NCBI GenBank assembly: GCA_023374045.1
Contig: CM041776.1
Coordinates: forward strand, 124,401,733-124,465,732
Length of the DNA stretch: 64,000 nt
Reading direction: 5' to 3'
Origin: Limonium bicolor
Lineage: Eukaryota; Streptophyta; Magnoliopsida; Caryophyllales; Plumbaginaceae
Both the position numbers and the translations under genes were made by a program. The notes under the pieces are model-generated. The model made no database searches and was not told where the DNA came from. It saw only the letters and a program-made list of their open reading frames with translations. Positions 10,266 through 22,080 of the stretch are shown here, one piece after another. The first letter of the stretch is position 1, and the number at the start of each line of letters is the position of its first letter.

Positions 10266-11304
10266 GTGAATAATTGATTAAGGGTCCTCTGATGCCTACC
10301 GATATGTGTCTGATTGATTGATAAATAGATCTCATCTTGTCCGCATAATAAGAAGAAAGCTATTCGCTAAAAAAACTGCTCTGTTCACTTCTGTTGCCGA
10401 TTGGCATGACTGAATTTGGGCACTCAACTTTTGCGAGATGTTATCCCTTTTGTAGTATGATCGAATGCAGTAATATCAACAACCTTGTATTCACGTTTCA
10501 TGGCATTTCTTTGTTCAAGTTGGAAGTTTTAAAGCTTTTGACAGAGAATACACTTCAAGTTCTTCATCTTATTTTTTTTAGTTAAATTAATTGGTCTCTA
10601 TTGGCAAACAGAGTCTTTTTTTTTTTAAGTTTGATTAGCGGTTTTTAACAATTTCGACTTGTTACCTGCGCTTTACATGTATATGCTTGGTGTAATATAG
10701 CTTTGTTGCAATTCTTTATTTCAATGCTTTATATTTCTTTTTATTGTCCAAAGCCTAGACAACCTTTTAGGTCCCCCATTTATTATGAATAATTGATTAA
10801 GGGTCCTCTGATGCTTACCGATATGTGTCTGATTGATTGATAAATAGATCTCATCTTGTCCGCATAATAAGAAGAAAGCTATTCGCTAAAAAAACTGCTC
10901 TGTTCACTTCTGTTGCCGATTGGCATGACTGAATTTGGGCACTCAACTTTTGCGAGATGTTATCCCTTTTGTAGTATGATCGAATGCAGTAATATCAACA
11001 ACCTTGTATTCACGTTTCATGGGATTTCTTTGTTCAACTTGGAAGTTTTAAAGCTTTTGACAGAGAATACACTTCAAGTTCTTCATCTTATTTTTTTTAG
11101 TTAAATTAATTGGTCTCTATTGGCAAACAGAAAGTCTTTTTTTTTTTAAGTTTGATTAGCGGTTTTTAACAATTTAGACTTGTTACCTGCGCTTTACATG
11201 TATATGCTTGGTGTAATATAGCTTTGTTGCAATTCTTTATTTCAATGCTTTATATTTCTTTTTATTGTCCAAACCCTAGACAACCTTTTAGGTCACCCAT
11301 TTAT
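10266..11304 (+). repeat. 519-bp tandem duplication, two copies
   Basis: The segment starting GAATAATTGATTAAGGGTCC at 10266 is repeated from 10785-10786 with only a few substitutions. The 3' LTR has the segment once (17455 onward). It therefore arose after the two LTRs were made, in the 5' LTR only. Near-identical 63-codon frames in both copies (from 10394 and 10913) show no recognisable domain. Confidence 0.9.
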
Positions 11305-11314
11305 TATGATAAGG

Positions 11315-11462
11315 TTGGGGATACCCCACAGCTAGCTCATTTCTATTTGCTTTGTGGGGACCCATATCCCTTGAACTTTGAGGATCTATTTAAAGCCTTT
11401 GAAGGTACTCCACAGTTAGCTCATTTCTATTTGCTTTGTGGGGAACAATACCTTCCACACTT
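11315..11462 (+). repeat. Duplicated 45-bp motif around a TATTTAAAGCC box
   Basis: CCACAGCTAGCTCATTTCTA plus TTTGCTTTGTGGGGA occurs at about 11324 and 11409, separated by a segment containing CTATTTAAAGCC. The same arrangement is present in the 3' LTR (17993-18120). Each copy has CCCACA/TGTGGGG ends and can form a stem. Function unknown; the TATA-like spacer makes a promoter possible. Confidence 0.6.
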
Positions 11463-12479
11463 GTAAAACCTTTCCCAAACCACCCCTTAGTTTCATTAAA
11501 AAACATTACAAAAAAAGAGGGAATAAATTCAAATCCAATTTGAGTCTAAATTCAATTTCACTATTAGCACAAAACAAGACCCAAATGTGGCCCAATTTCC
11601 AATGTTCAAATTCAACCCACAAGGCCTAATCAGGTCTAGATTCCAAATAAGTCTCAAAATTTGAATCAGGCTCAAAAAATCAAGTCAAGGCCAACCAAGG
11701 CCCAATTAAGCCCAAAAGTCCAACGAAGGCCCATTTCAGCCCAATTTTCAACTAAACCCCACACCAGCCCGATTTGGCCCATGTGCCCAATGCTGACCTG
11801 GCTTGACTTTGACTCAAGTCCAAACTTTGACCAATCCAAACCTTAACCAACCTGAACTTTGACCTTGACAAAATTTTGACTCGGTCCAACTTTAACCAAC
11901 CTGAACTTTGACTTTGACTTGCTCCAACCTTGATTGACCCTACTTTGACCGACCTAACTTTGACCCTGCCCGTTTTCCAACCCTAATCCAAATTCAATTC
12001 AAACCTAATCCATTCATCCCAATTTAATTTAAAACCCAATTCATTCAGTCCAAACTCAATTCAACTCTAATTCAATTTCACTCCGAATTCCAATTCAAGT
12101 CCAATCCAAATTCAATTCATTTTCAATTTCAATAAATCCAATTTCCAAATCCAACTTTAATTCAATTGCAATTCAACCTCAATCAAATTTCAATTCAATC
12201 AAACTCCAATTCAGTATCAATTCAATTCTTAATTCAATTTGGTCCAATCTCAATTTCAATCCAATTCAATTTAAAATTCATTTCATTCCCAAATTCATTT
12301 CAAAATTTCATTCAATCCCAAATTCAATTCAATACATCATTCAATTCCAACTCAGTAAGAAAATTCATTCACTTTGAAACTTCATTTCAAATTCCCAATT
12401 CAATACAAAAATTCATTTCAGTCTCAAATAATTCCAAACCTCATAAACTTCAAAGTGAATGAATTTTCTCCAAATATCT

Positions 12480-12700
12480 CATGGACTCGAATCATCCCTC
12501 AAAATCCAATTACCCCCGCACATACGAATGTCTCATAGACCCGAGCGTCTCACAGACTTTGTTATCCCAATGATTTGAATGTCTCACAGACCTGAGCATC
12601 TCACAGACCTGAGCATCTCACAGACTTTGATATCCCACTCTTTTTATCATCTGAATATTCTAAATGTCTCATAGACCCGAGCGTCTCACAGACTAGCATC
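12480..12700 (+). repeat. GTCTCACAGACCCGAGC minisatellite (5' LTR copy)
   Basis: About eight irregular units of (G/A)(T/C)(A/C)TCTCACAGAC(C/T)(C/T)GAGC. The matching stretch in the 3' LTR (about 19060-19335) has more units, so the copy number changed after insertion. Confidence 0.8.
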
Positions 12701-12804
12701 CTAAACCTGAAACTTCTCGAAACTCTAAACCCTTTTAAATCTCAAACCCCTCAAATATCTTCAAACTCTACAAACATCAAAACTTCCAAAACCCAAATAC
12801 TGTG

Positions 12805-12850
12805 AACTACGTAAGGTCTGATCTCAACAGGGAGTTGAGTACGTAGGTAG
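12805..12850 (+). promoter_or_regulatory. Conserved Tat-type LTR block (CTACGTAAGG ... GAGTACGTAGG)
   Basis: AACTACGTAAGGTCTGATC followed by GTTGAGTACGTAGGTAGCC, repeated exactly in the 3' LTR at about 19462. Blocks of the form CTACGT...CTGAT...ATACGTAGG are, from memory, a recurring feature near the 3' end of Tat/Ogre LTRs. CTACGTA and TACGTAG are inverted and could pair. I use it as support for lineage assignment. Confidence 0.5.
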
Positions 12851-13599
12851 CCCATCTAGGGTGCGACCCCGTTCTAATCAAAAACCCCTTTCCCCCTTCA
12901 AAGGTGGATTTCATGTTTGTCAAACATTCAAATCCTCCCCGACTCCCGTAAACCCTCGACTTCTTCAACTCTTAAAATCAGACTCCTAATCTTTCATTCT
13001 ATACCCATTCGAATTCATTAATTCTTCTTCTTGGCGCTAGCTTGGCAGAAAAGCTCGTCCCATACACTCGTTTTCTCTCCTCCCGTCCTAATCCTATTCT
13101 CGGCTTTTAAAATGAATCTCCCTAAAAAGGTTTTGAAAGAAGGTGATCCCAACAATTGGAGACCGAGGTTTCCTCGGGCACTAATCCAAGGTTGTGGTCA
13201 TTGCCACTTCCGGGGGGTGTAACCCAGTGCGAACCCGCACATAACCTCTGGTATGATCAGATAAGTCCTATCCATAGGCAGCAAAATCAGAGTAAATTAA
13301 CTGTTCTTAGAACCCGATCTTCCTTCCTAGTTATCATAGGTCAAACTAGGTGGTGAATCTAGTCAATTTCTGCCCTTAGGGCATAAGTCCGTGTGGAGCC
13401 CATTGAGAGCGATTATAGTGCACACTTGCACTCTCCCTTATGCTTTCTGGGAAATACGGACGATAGAGTAGGTATTTGAGGGATGCTAGAATAATGGGTT
13501 TTCACCCTCCATAGAATGGCATTTTAGGATCTAGACTTTTCAATCATGAACCATATTTAGATAGTCCCCCTTCATACCGAAAAATCACCCTCCACAGAA

Positions 13600-13617
13600 T
13601 GGCGACTCTGTTGGGGA
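13600..13617 (+). promoter_or_regulatory. Primer-binding site, Tat/Ogre type
   Basis: TGGCGACTCTGTTGGGGA begins three bases after the terminal CA of the 5' LTR. Primer sites starting TGGCGACTC and ending TGGGGA are characteristic of Ogre-type elements. The tRNA cannot be named with certainty from the sequence alone. Confidence 0.75.
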
Positions 13618-16523
13618 AAACTTGAGTAAGTTTTTCTCAAACTCAAGGAAGACTAAACTCCATTCAAAATTGTCTGGACTTCCCCACTTTTTTCAAAACC
13701 TTCAAGAGATTCATTTCAAAAGCCACTAGGACTACTCTACTCCACACTTAGAGTGTTTGGTGAGGATAGCAATGATGAGGGTTTAGAGTTTATGTGTGGC
13801 TTGCTTGTCATTCGTGTTTTGTTTTCTTTACATAATTGTGTGATTATGCTAGACTAACTTGCAGGAACTCCAGGTAGGTGGGCCCATTAGGGGTCCAACC
13901 TCTTCTCTCTCTTTACTTGCGCATTTACTACCGCTCTTTCTCTTTGCTATTGAACTGTTAGGAATAGTCCTGATGGGCAGTTTAGGACATGCATTCCTCT
14001 GTGTCACCCGTTTTATCCACGATGTCACGGGATCCCCAACCGGGCCACGGTTGATTCCCCATGAGCTGGGTCACTCTCTCAGTGAACAAATCCACGAGGC
14101 GGTATAGTCTCCGACTAACGCTTTGAGCTTATGATCCAAAAATATCCTCCATATCCGAGTCAAAAACGAGCATATAGTGAACTTTGAGCCTTCAGTGTCC
14201 AGCTGTCTGGTCCGGTGTCTAGGACGGGTTTTATGGGTAGTCACCCCCTTGTATGACGACTGTCTGACCACCCTTTGTCTTTCCTTGAAGATTGCATGGG
14301 CTCAGTTCTCCATGCTTCCTCTGCACCACGGGTGTCTTTAAAGCCCAATGTCACGCTACAAATTCATAGAGGATCCCGTATTTACCGGATACCCATACAT
14401 GACATAGCGTAGTCAGTGAATAATTTGAACTTTAGACACACTTTATCGTGCAGACGATAGGAGACCCGTTCCCATGCAGTACTTCCCCAAGTTTCCCAAA
14501 AGTGAGTATGTTGTGATAATCCCCGGCGGTGGCTTGTGTGACTATATCACTTCGGGTATCCTGACCTTTCGAACTTAAGCACTCCGGACTTTCTTAATGA
14601 CATGCCCATAAGGCATAACAGAGATAAATCCCGAGAGATGAACAGTGAAGGGACGACGGTTGGTATGGAAGCGTTGATTGACCTGGAAGGTGACTATCCC
14701 AATCATTCACACTCAGCTCCACATAAAATCAGCCATGATTTTTATTTTGCACTTACATCTATGTGTGATGACATTTAAAAAATTAGAAAAAATCAGAAAA
14801 TGAATCATGTCAAACACTCTAGTGAAATATGTTCAAAGCCGTCCATCTCGAATGATTTCAAAAATAATGATTTCAAAATTGCTATTTCCAAAGCAGTTTT
14901 CAAAACCAGTTTCAACCAAAGTCTTCCAGAAAACAAACTTGGTCAAATGGTTTGCAAAGAACATATTTCAAAAATCTTCTATTTACAAATGATTTTCAAA
15001 CACTACTTCTCACAAATGTTATTTCAAAAACAGATTTCAAAAACCTACTTTTCACAAACGAATTTTAAAACTACATTTTTCACGGATGTTATTTCATAAT
15101 AGTTTTCAAAATAGTTTTTACACTGGTTTCCACAAATATATTTCAAAATAAATGATTTAGTCCCCATGTCGTGACCCGCTATTTTTGAAGTTCAACCCAC
15201 CTTCAAGAGCAGCGGTCATTACCGTGGAACGCACTAGTCATTTCGTGTTTTCACAAAAGTGGTGGAATTAAACAAAAAATTTGTGCTCGATCATTAATCT
15301 TTCCTTTCTAAAATAAACACCCCTCATTTTTCTCGTTGGAGCAGGTGGAGAGCATGAAGATCAACAATTGCAGTCTGAACTATAAATCAGAGGTGTACCA
15401 ATCTGAGTCAAGTGACATGAAGACTAGCAACGACTGTTCGAGTTCAAACTGTTGAAAGTCAGAAGAACCCCAACCCATTTGTTCGATCACAGTGTCGCTT
15501 TGCTGCAAGAGCCTGAAGACGGGCGAGCAGCCAGTCAAGAGCCCGAAGACGAGCCCGAAGACAAGTGAGTAGCCAACCAAGAGCCTGAGCGTGAATGAGC
15601 AGTCAGTCGGAAGTCTGAAGACAGACCAGAAGAGTTCAAAAGAAGTTTAGCTCAAAACTCCCCCATTTAATGACTTTTAGAATTGATGTATAGGTTTTCC
15701 CGTAGCATTCTTTTCTTTCTTGTCAATTTCTGAATAGACTGCATGCATAGGTTTATACATTCCCTTTGAATTTATTTAGATCAATGTGTATAGGGTTCCT
15801 CACTCCCTATTTTATCTATGAATGACCGAGTGTCAAAATCCATATTGAGAAAATCCGCCACTTTGAAAACACGTGTTTTCAAAAGTGTTTTTCCAAAACT
15901 CAGTTTCTGTTGGCATGCACGTATAATGAAAAGAACGAATAAGGAATGACCCCTCACAGTTATATATCATTCATAAATCGCACTTTATGGGGTGAAAATT
16001 CATGGTATCTACAAAAGGAATCCCCTGAATAAGCACACCAACAAATACAACCGAGCACAAAGTAAACCCCATGCATTGCATTTATCACAAAAAGTCCCAT
16101 GCATTCTCGGTTAGTCCAAATTCGTCAAACATGTACAAGTCTTGTCCATCTCAGAACAAAATTTCATAATCATGTGTTTCATTGTCACCACACCACACAC
16201 CAACTTTCTTCCCAATATCTCAACCTCCAAAGCCCGATCCTCAAAGAGACAGAAAAGAAAACCAGGAAGTTCAAACCCCTCTCAATCAGAATCAACATGC
16301 ATGCCAGTGACCAAAAGGAAAAAATATGTCATATCGTAGGGCCACCATGCAAGTTCAAAACTCTGGAGCCAATAACCAGCTGAACATCGTTCCAAAACAA
16401 CTTCTCTTACATCACACCACACCCTACAGCTAGACCATCTTCAAGGCCAACAGTAATGGGATGAGCTTCATGAACCATGAGCTGAATTCGACTCAAGTGA
16501 GACTAGGTGTAGCCTTACCACTC
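13618..16523 (+). mobile_element. Internal region of the LARD-like element, non-coding
   Basis: About 2.9 kb between the primer site and the truncated 3' LTR. I find no gag, protease, RT or integrase motif in any frame. It contains unrecognised sequence to 14790, a low-complexity TTTCAAAA-rich stretch (14800-15130), a short GAAGACGAGCCC-type repeat (about 15505-15610), an inverted LTR-start-like segment (15810-16011), and A/C-rich sequence to 16523 with CCCATGCATT boxes (16066, 16096) like the first bases of this window. Confidence 0.6.
15810..16011 (-). mobile_element. Inverted segment resembling the start of a Tat-like LTR
   Basis: Read on the minus strand from 16011, TGTAGATACC...TTTTCACCCCATAA, GAGGGGTCATTCCTTA and GCATGCCAA follow the same order as TGTAGACACC...TCTCACCCCATAA, GAGGGTCATCGCCTT and GCATACCAA at 6675-6785. 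It looks like a diverged related LTR in opposite orientation inside the internal region. Confidence 0.5.
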
Positions 16524-19500
16524 ATGCGGGGAATCCTCAATTGGTCAGGTTAGAACTTTTCTGTAAAACCCAAGGGTGAGGTATAATCAGAAGAACTTTG
16601 ACTAGATCTGAAATACATAGGCTTTTGCTTATTCTTTTGAGTTATTAGCTGTTTTGAAAAATTTGTGGAGTGATTAATCTATAAGATACGAAATTTGATT
16701 ACACCCTTGCGGTTAACTCATGATTGATTAAAGAGGAAGAAACCAACTACTAACCTGGGAATAGAATAAGCATCTTACTGTTAAGGATTCATGACTAATA
16801 AAAGGAGTTACTGATTAGTTTAATCTGCTATGCCATGTCTGTACAATCTAGTCTACTTCCAACTGATTTTTCTCTGTTGCTCTGATTGTGGGGTCGACTT
16901 CTGAGGTCTTGGACAATCATACCCGATATTGATCAGCTTTGTTGATTTGTGAATTGTTTATTCATCGGTTTAGATTGATGGGTGAAGGCTCTGGTTAGAT
17001 ATCTGCTTGGCTTGTAAACTGTGTTGTTCTGAGCACCACTCTATCCCCAGCGTATTGATATCTGGTTTAGATATGGTGTTGATTCCAATTTTCTCGTCCC
17101 CTATGATATCTGCTGGATTTGGATTATTCTTTACTGACTGTTTTCACTTTCCTTTTTTGCAGGGGAACCGAGGAGTATGACTTGGATTTTCTTGACTTGG
17201 GGTTCGACCCTGGATTGCGCAAGGTGACCACGCTAGTGAATTTGGGGTTCAACACCTCCTCAAGGGTTTGGAAACCTTGTTGGTCAGCTTCTCTAGATTA
17301 ATAGTTACCGATCTATTATTACCTTTCCTCCTGTGCCTTGATAAATGATTTGGAAACAATGTTGAATCCATCATCACTTGGACTTTGCCTTCTGGTTTTG
17401 TCTGATCTGTATGGGGCGGTGGTCAAGTGCGCCTTTGTGTTTTTAGATTTCTGTGAATAATTGATTGAGGGTCCTCTGATGCTTACCGATATGTGTCTTA
17501 TTGATTGATAAATAGATCTCATCTTGTCCGCATAATAAGAAGAAAGCTATTCGCTAAAAAAACTGCTCTCTATTCACTTCTGTTGCCGATTGGCGTGACT
17601 GAATTTGGGCACTCAACTTTTGCGAGAAGTTATCCCTTTTGTAGTATGATCGAATGTAGTAATATCAACAACCTTGTATTCACATTTCATGGCATTTCTT
17701 TGTTCAACATAAAAGTTTTAAAGCTTTTGACAGAGAATACACTTCAAGTTCTTCATCTTCTTTCTTTTAGTTAAATTAATTGGTCTCTATTGGCAAATAG
17801 AAATAGTTTTTTTTTAAGTTTGATTAGCGGTTTTTAACAATTTCGACTTGATACCTGCGGTTTACATGTATATGCTTGGTGTATTATAGCTTTGTTGCAA
17901 TTCTTTATTTCAATGCTTTATATTTCTATTTATTGTCTAAACCCTAGACAGCCTTTTAGGTCACCCATTTATTATGATAAGTTTGGGGATACCCCACAGC
18001 TAGCTCATTTCTATTTGCTTTGTGGGGACCCATATCCCCCAAACTTTGAGGATCTATTTAAAGCCTTTGAAGGTACCCCACAACTAGCTCATTTCTATAT
18101 GCTTTGTGGGGAACAATACCTTCCACACTTCTAAAACCTATCCCAAACCACCCCTTAATTTCATTAAAAAACTTTACCAAAAAAAGAGGGAATAAATTCA
18201 AATCCAATTTGACTCCAAATTCCATTTCACTATTAGCACAAAACAAGGCCCAAATGTGGCCCAATTTCCAATGTTCAAATTCAACCCACTAGGCCTAATC
18301 AGGCCCAGATTCCAAATAAGTCTCAAAATTTGAATCAGGCTCAAAAAATCAAGTCAACCCCAAACAAGGCCCAATTAAGCCCAAAAGTCCAACGAAGGCC
18401 CATTTCAGCCCAATTTCCAACTAAACCCCCACCAGCCCGATTTGGCCCATGTGCCCAATGCTGACCCGGCTTGACTTTGACTCAAGTCCAAACTTTGACC
18501 AATCCAAACCTTGACCAACCTCAACTTTGATCTTGATTCAATTTTGACTCGGTCCAACTTTAACCAACCTGAACTTTGACTTTTACTCGGTCCAACCTTG
18601 ATTGACCCTACTTTGACCAACCTAACTTTGACCCGTCTAACTTTGTCCCTGCCCGTTTTCCAACCCCAACCCAAATTCAATTCAAACCCAATTCATTCAG
18701 CCCAAACTCAATTAAACTCTAATTCAATTTCACTCCAAATTCCAATTCGAGTCCAATCTAAATTCAATTCATTTTCAATTTCAATAAATCCAATTTCCAA
18801 ATCCAACTGAATCAATTCCAGTCAATCGCAAGCAAAGGCAAGGCAAGCAAACGCCAAGGCAAGCGCAAGGCAAGGCAAGGCGGAAGGCAAGGGAAGGCAA
18901 GGGCAATCCAAGCAATTCAAAATTCAGTGCCAACAGGCAGGCAAAGCCCAAATGCAACGAAAACTGAATGGCAAATTACCAATTCAATTCAAAAATTCAT
19001 TTCAATCCCAAATAATTCCAATCCTCATAAACTTCAAAGTCTCAAATACCCCAAACTCCAAATATCTCATGGACTCGAATCATCCCTCAAAGACCAATTA
19101 CCCCTACACATTCGAATGTCTCACAGACCCGAGCGTCTCACAGACTTTGTTATCCCAATGATTCGAATGTCTCACATACCTGAGCATCTCACAGACCCGA
19201 GCGTCTCACAGATCCGAGCATCTCACAGACTTCGACATCTTAAGGTTTCAAGCGTCTCATAGACCCGAGTATCTCACAGACATCGATATCTCACTCTTTT
19301 TATCATATGAATATTCTAAATGTCTCATGGACCCGAGTGTCTCACAGACTAGCATCCCAAACTTGAAACTTCTCGAAACTTTGAACCCTTTTAAATCTCA
19401 AACCCCTCAAATATCTTCAAACTCCACAAACATCAAAACTTCCAAACCCAAATACCGTGAACTACGTAAGGTCTGATCTCAACAGGGAGTTGAGTACGTA

Positions 19501-20249
19501 GGTAGCCCATCTAGGGTGCGACCCCATTCCAATCAAAAACCCCCTTTCCCCTTCTAAGGTGGCTTTCATGTTTGTCAAACATTTAAATCCCCCCGACTCC
19601 CACAAACCCTCGACTTCTTCAACTCTTAAAATCAGACTCCTAATCTTTCATTCTATACCCATTCGAATTCATTAATTCTTCTTCTTGGCGCTAGCTTGGC
19701 AGAAAAGCTCGCCCCATCCACTCGTTTTCTCTCCTCCCATCCTAATCCTATCCTCGGCTTTTAAATGAATCTCTCTAAAAAGGTTTTGAAAGAAGGTGAT
19801 CCCGACAATTGGAGACCGAGGTTTCCTCGGGCACCAATCCAAGGTTGTGGTCATTGCCACTTCTGAGGGGTGTAACCCAGTGCGAACCCACATAGAACCT
19901 CTGGTATGATCAGATAAGTCATATCCATAGGCTACAAAATCAGAGTCAATTAACGGTTATTAGAACCCAATCTTCCTTCCTAGTTATCATAGGTCAAACT
20001 AGGTGGCGACTGTAGTCAATTTCTGCCCTTAGGGCATAAGTCCGCATGGAGCCCATTGAGAGCGAGTGTAGTGCACACTTGCACTCTCCCTTATGCTTTC
20101 TGGGAAAGACGAACGATGGAGTAGGTATTTGAGGGATGCTACAATAACGGGTTTTCACCCTCCACAGAAAGGCATTTTAGGATCTAGGCTTTTCAGTCAA
20201 GAACCATATTTAGATAGTCCCCCCTCATACCGAAAAATCACACTCCATA
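16524..20249 (+). mobile_element. 3' LTR of the LARD-like element, 5'-truncated
   Basis: Collinear with 9338-13596 from ATGCGGGGAATCCTCAATTG to the terminal TCCATA, which was CA-ending in the 5' LTR. The first 2.66 kb of the LTR and the polypurine tract are missing, probably by deletion joining the internal region to mid-LTR. Differences from the 5' copy: no 519-bp duplication, an AAGGC-rich block at 18825-18930, and a longer GTCTCACAGAC minisatellite. At 17155 it has TTTTTTGCAGGGG where the 5' LTR has TTTTTTGTTGGGG. Confidence 0.8.
18825..18930 (+). repeat. AAGGC/AAGGCAAG simple repeat block
   Basis: A run of GCAAGGC, AAGGCAAGGC and GGAAGGCAAGG units in the 3' LTR. It occupies the place where the 5' LTR has a longer CAATTCAATT region (about 12150-12400), so one replaced or expanded relative to the other. 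Confidence 0.75.
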
Positions 20250-20254
20250 ATGAG
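20250..20254. repeat. Target-site duplication ATGAG, right copy
   Basis: ATGAG between the LTR end TCCATA and TTATCAGCTCC of the interrupted M LTR. It matches 6670-6674. Confidence 0.9.
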
Positions 20255-22080
20255 TTATCAGCTCCATTGGTTTACATAAACAATATTTGTTAGAATTAGT
20301 TGGGATTTAGGTAGATCCCACCACACCATCTCAGTAATGCCTCCCACCTCGAACAAAAATCGAGGTGACAGTCTTTATGTCGACTCTAGGCGACGAGTCC
20401 GAAGACTAGTCATATTTGGAAGTCAGAACCTGATAAGAATACCGACCTCCCCCAATACACACGTGCCGGTCCCAAACCAGATTCCTCACCCCCCAAGTTC
20501 TAATTAGTAGAAATCTCAAAGTCAATGTTTGTTAGTTAACCACTTTCGGTTACTAATAAAAAAATATTTGGGAGTGTTCCTTATTCTAACACAATTCGTT
20601 ACTAAACATTGTTAGTATGTTCTCAAGGTAAGTTGTATTAGTGCATCACAATCACACAACAACATAATATTCCTGTTGCATGCTATATCTTGTTTAGTCA
20701 GCACACATAAACAAATAGCACACAAGCCGAGGGACACCTCGTTAGCAAGCCGGCTACAAGAAAACCATACCGTACACCGCCGGTTGTTCGGTTGCTTACT
20801 CTCCTCCGGAGTCCAAATTCCCAAGTCCTAAAACATTGACCCAATTTAGGTTATTAATTAACTTAACTCAACCCGGCTTACTTAACTTACTTAGTCATTA
20901 ATGACCCCCATCTTATTCCCACTTAAGTTCTTGTAAACTTAATCTTAAACACTTAAAACCATTTACTTAACTTAATCCCTTATCCTTATATGCTTATTTA
21001 TCCAATCATCCTTACCCTCTTAATGGCTTACTACTAATACCACTTAACATCCTTAAAATCTAAAAAGAATTTTTTTTTATAAGGGTCAACCGACCCACCG
21101 AACGACCTAACCCCCTGGGTCGGTCCATTCCAGTAACATTCTGGTTCGAAAGATTTTGCCCGACCGACCCAAGACCCTCTGGGTCGGTCCATTCCAGAAA
21201 GATTTCGACTGGCTTAATATAGTCCGACCGACCCAGACAGGGCCGGTCCCCTGGGTCGGTCCACTGCAGATTCTTCCCAAAAATTTCTATTTTGTTCCCA
21301 AAATCTTCCATAAGTTCCCCAACATGTCCTAACATGTTCTAACACCATTTGGTACCTTATTCCCACTTTAAAACCTCCTTAACCATTTACTCAGTTCTCA
21401 CGAGAAATTCCTAACACTTGTTACTTAATTCCTTAAATTTCCTATAAGTAATTTACCTAAGACTTCAACTAACAAAAATATTTCCTTTCCATCAATGTAA
21501 CCACTCCTCACGCATTATCACTCATTCCATTTCCTTTGCACAAACTTCTCAAACTTCCTCATGGTTACTTACTCTAGCTCATGCTTAAATCTTCACAAGA
21601 CAACATACCTTATTTTCCTTCAAACTTGCATAAGTTTCCTAACTTCTCTTATCATGGTTGTGGTGCCTAAAATTCACCATTAATACCCCTAGTTTCTCCT
21701 AAGCATCCCTAGGTCATCTTTTTACTCAAGAACACTTTAGTTTACCATTTGCACCTAAACAACTCTTAATGTTTACTAATTACTTCCTAGCTCATAAAGT
21801 CTCCTTAAAACATGTTAAACACTTGGTTTCCTACATTCCAAGTCCTCTAATTACCATTAAGGTTATACTCACTAGTTCACATGTAAACCTCTCTTAACAT
21901 TTTTACAACATTCCCCTACTAACTTTTGCTCCATCCAATACATGCCTTATATCTCAATTATGGTGTGTTTAGTCCACCCATTCAACCTCAAACTCCTCAT
22001 AATAAGCACTAAGTATCCTAAACCTCAACGTCACCTTAATTCTATCACTTCCACCAATTTAACTCTTAATGATCCCTAGT
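20255..22080 (-). mobile_element. Minus-strand M-family LTR, unit 1, right part
   Basis: Continues the M LTR after the nested element, collinear with 32593-34444. It contains a GACCGACC/GGGTCGGTC cluster (about 21090-21270). It stops at GATCCCTAGT, where E pol sequence begins; the 5' start of the LTR (right-hand end in this orientation) is missing. Confidence 0.85.

Larger units (their letters stand above)
6675..13596 (+). mobile_element. 5' LTR of the LARD-like element (6.9 kb)
   Basis: Starts TGTAGACACC after the target duplication and ends ...CCCTCCACA three bases before the primer site. Contents in order: AT-rich sequence (6675-7440), a tRNA-like segment (7441-7513), a promoter-like segment with telo boxes (7788-7850), a gene-like pyrimidine-rich leader to about 8240, unrecognised sequence to 9337, sequence shared with the 3' LTR (9338-13596) including a 519-bp tandem duplication, a low-complexity CAATTCAATT/TTTGACC region (11480-12460), and a short minisatellite (12480-12700). 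At 6.9 kb it is unusually long even for Tat elements; part of the first 2.7 kb may be acquired sequence. Confidence 0.75.
6675..20249 (+). mobile_element. Non-autonomous Tat/Ogre-like element with very long LTRs (LARD-like), 13.6 kb
   Basis: Bounded by a 5-bp target duplication, starting TGTAGACACC and ending TCCATA (TCCACA in the 5' LTR). A primer-binding site follows the 5' LTR at 13600. Homologous LTR sequence is present at 9338-13596 and 16524-20249. The 2.9-kb internal region has no gag or pol. It therefore fits the class of large non-coding LTR derivatives mobilised by an autonomous relative; the primer site and the block near 12805 point to the Tat/Ogre lineage. It inserted after the M LTR had formed, since the unit 2 and 3 copies are uninterrupted, and now sits only in unit 1. 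Confidence 0.85.
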
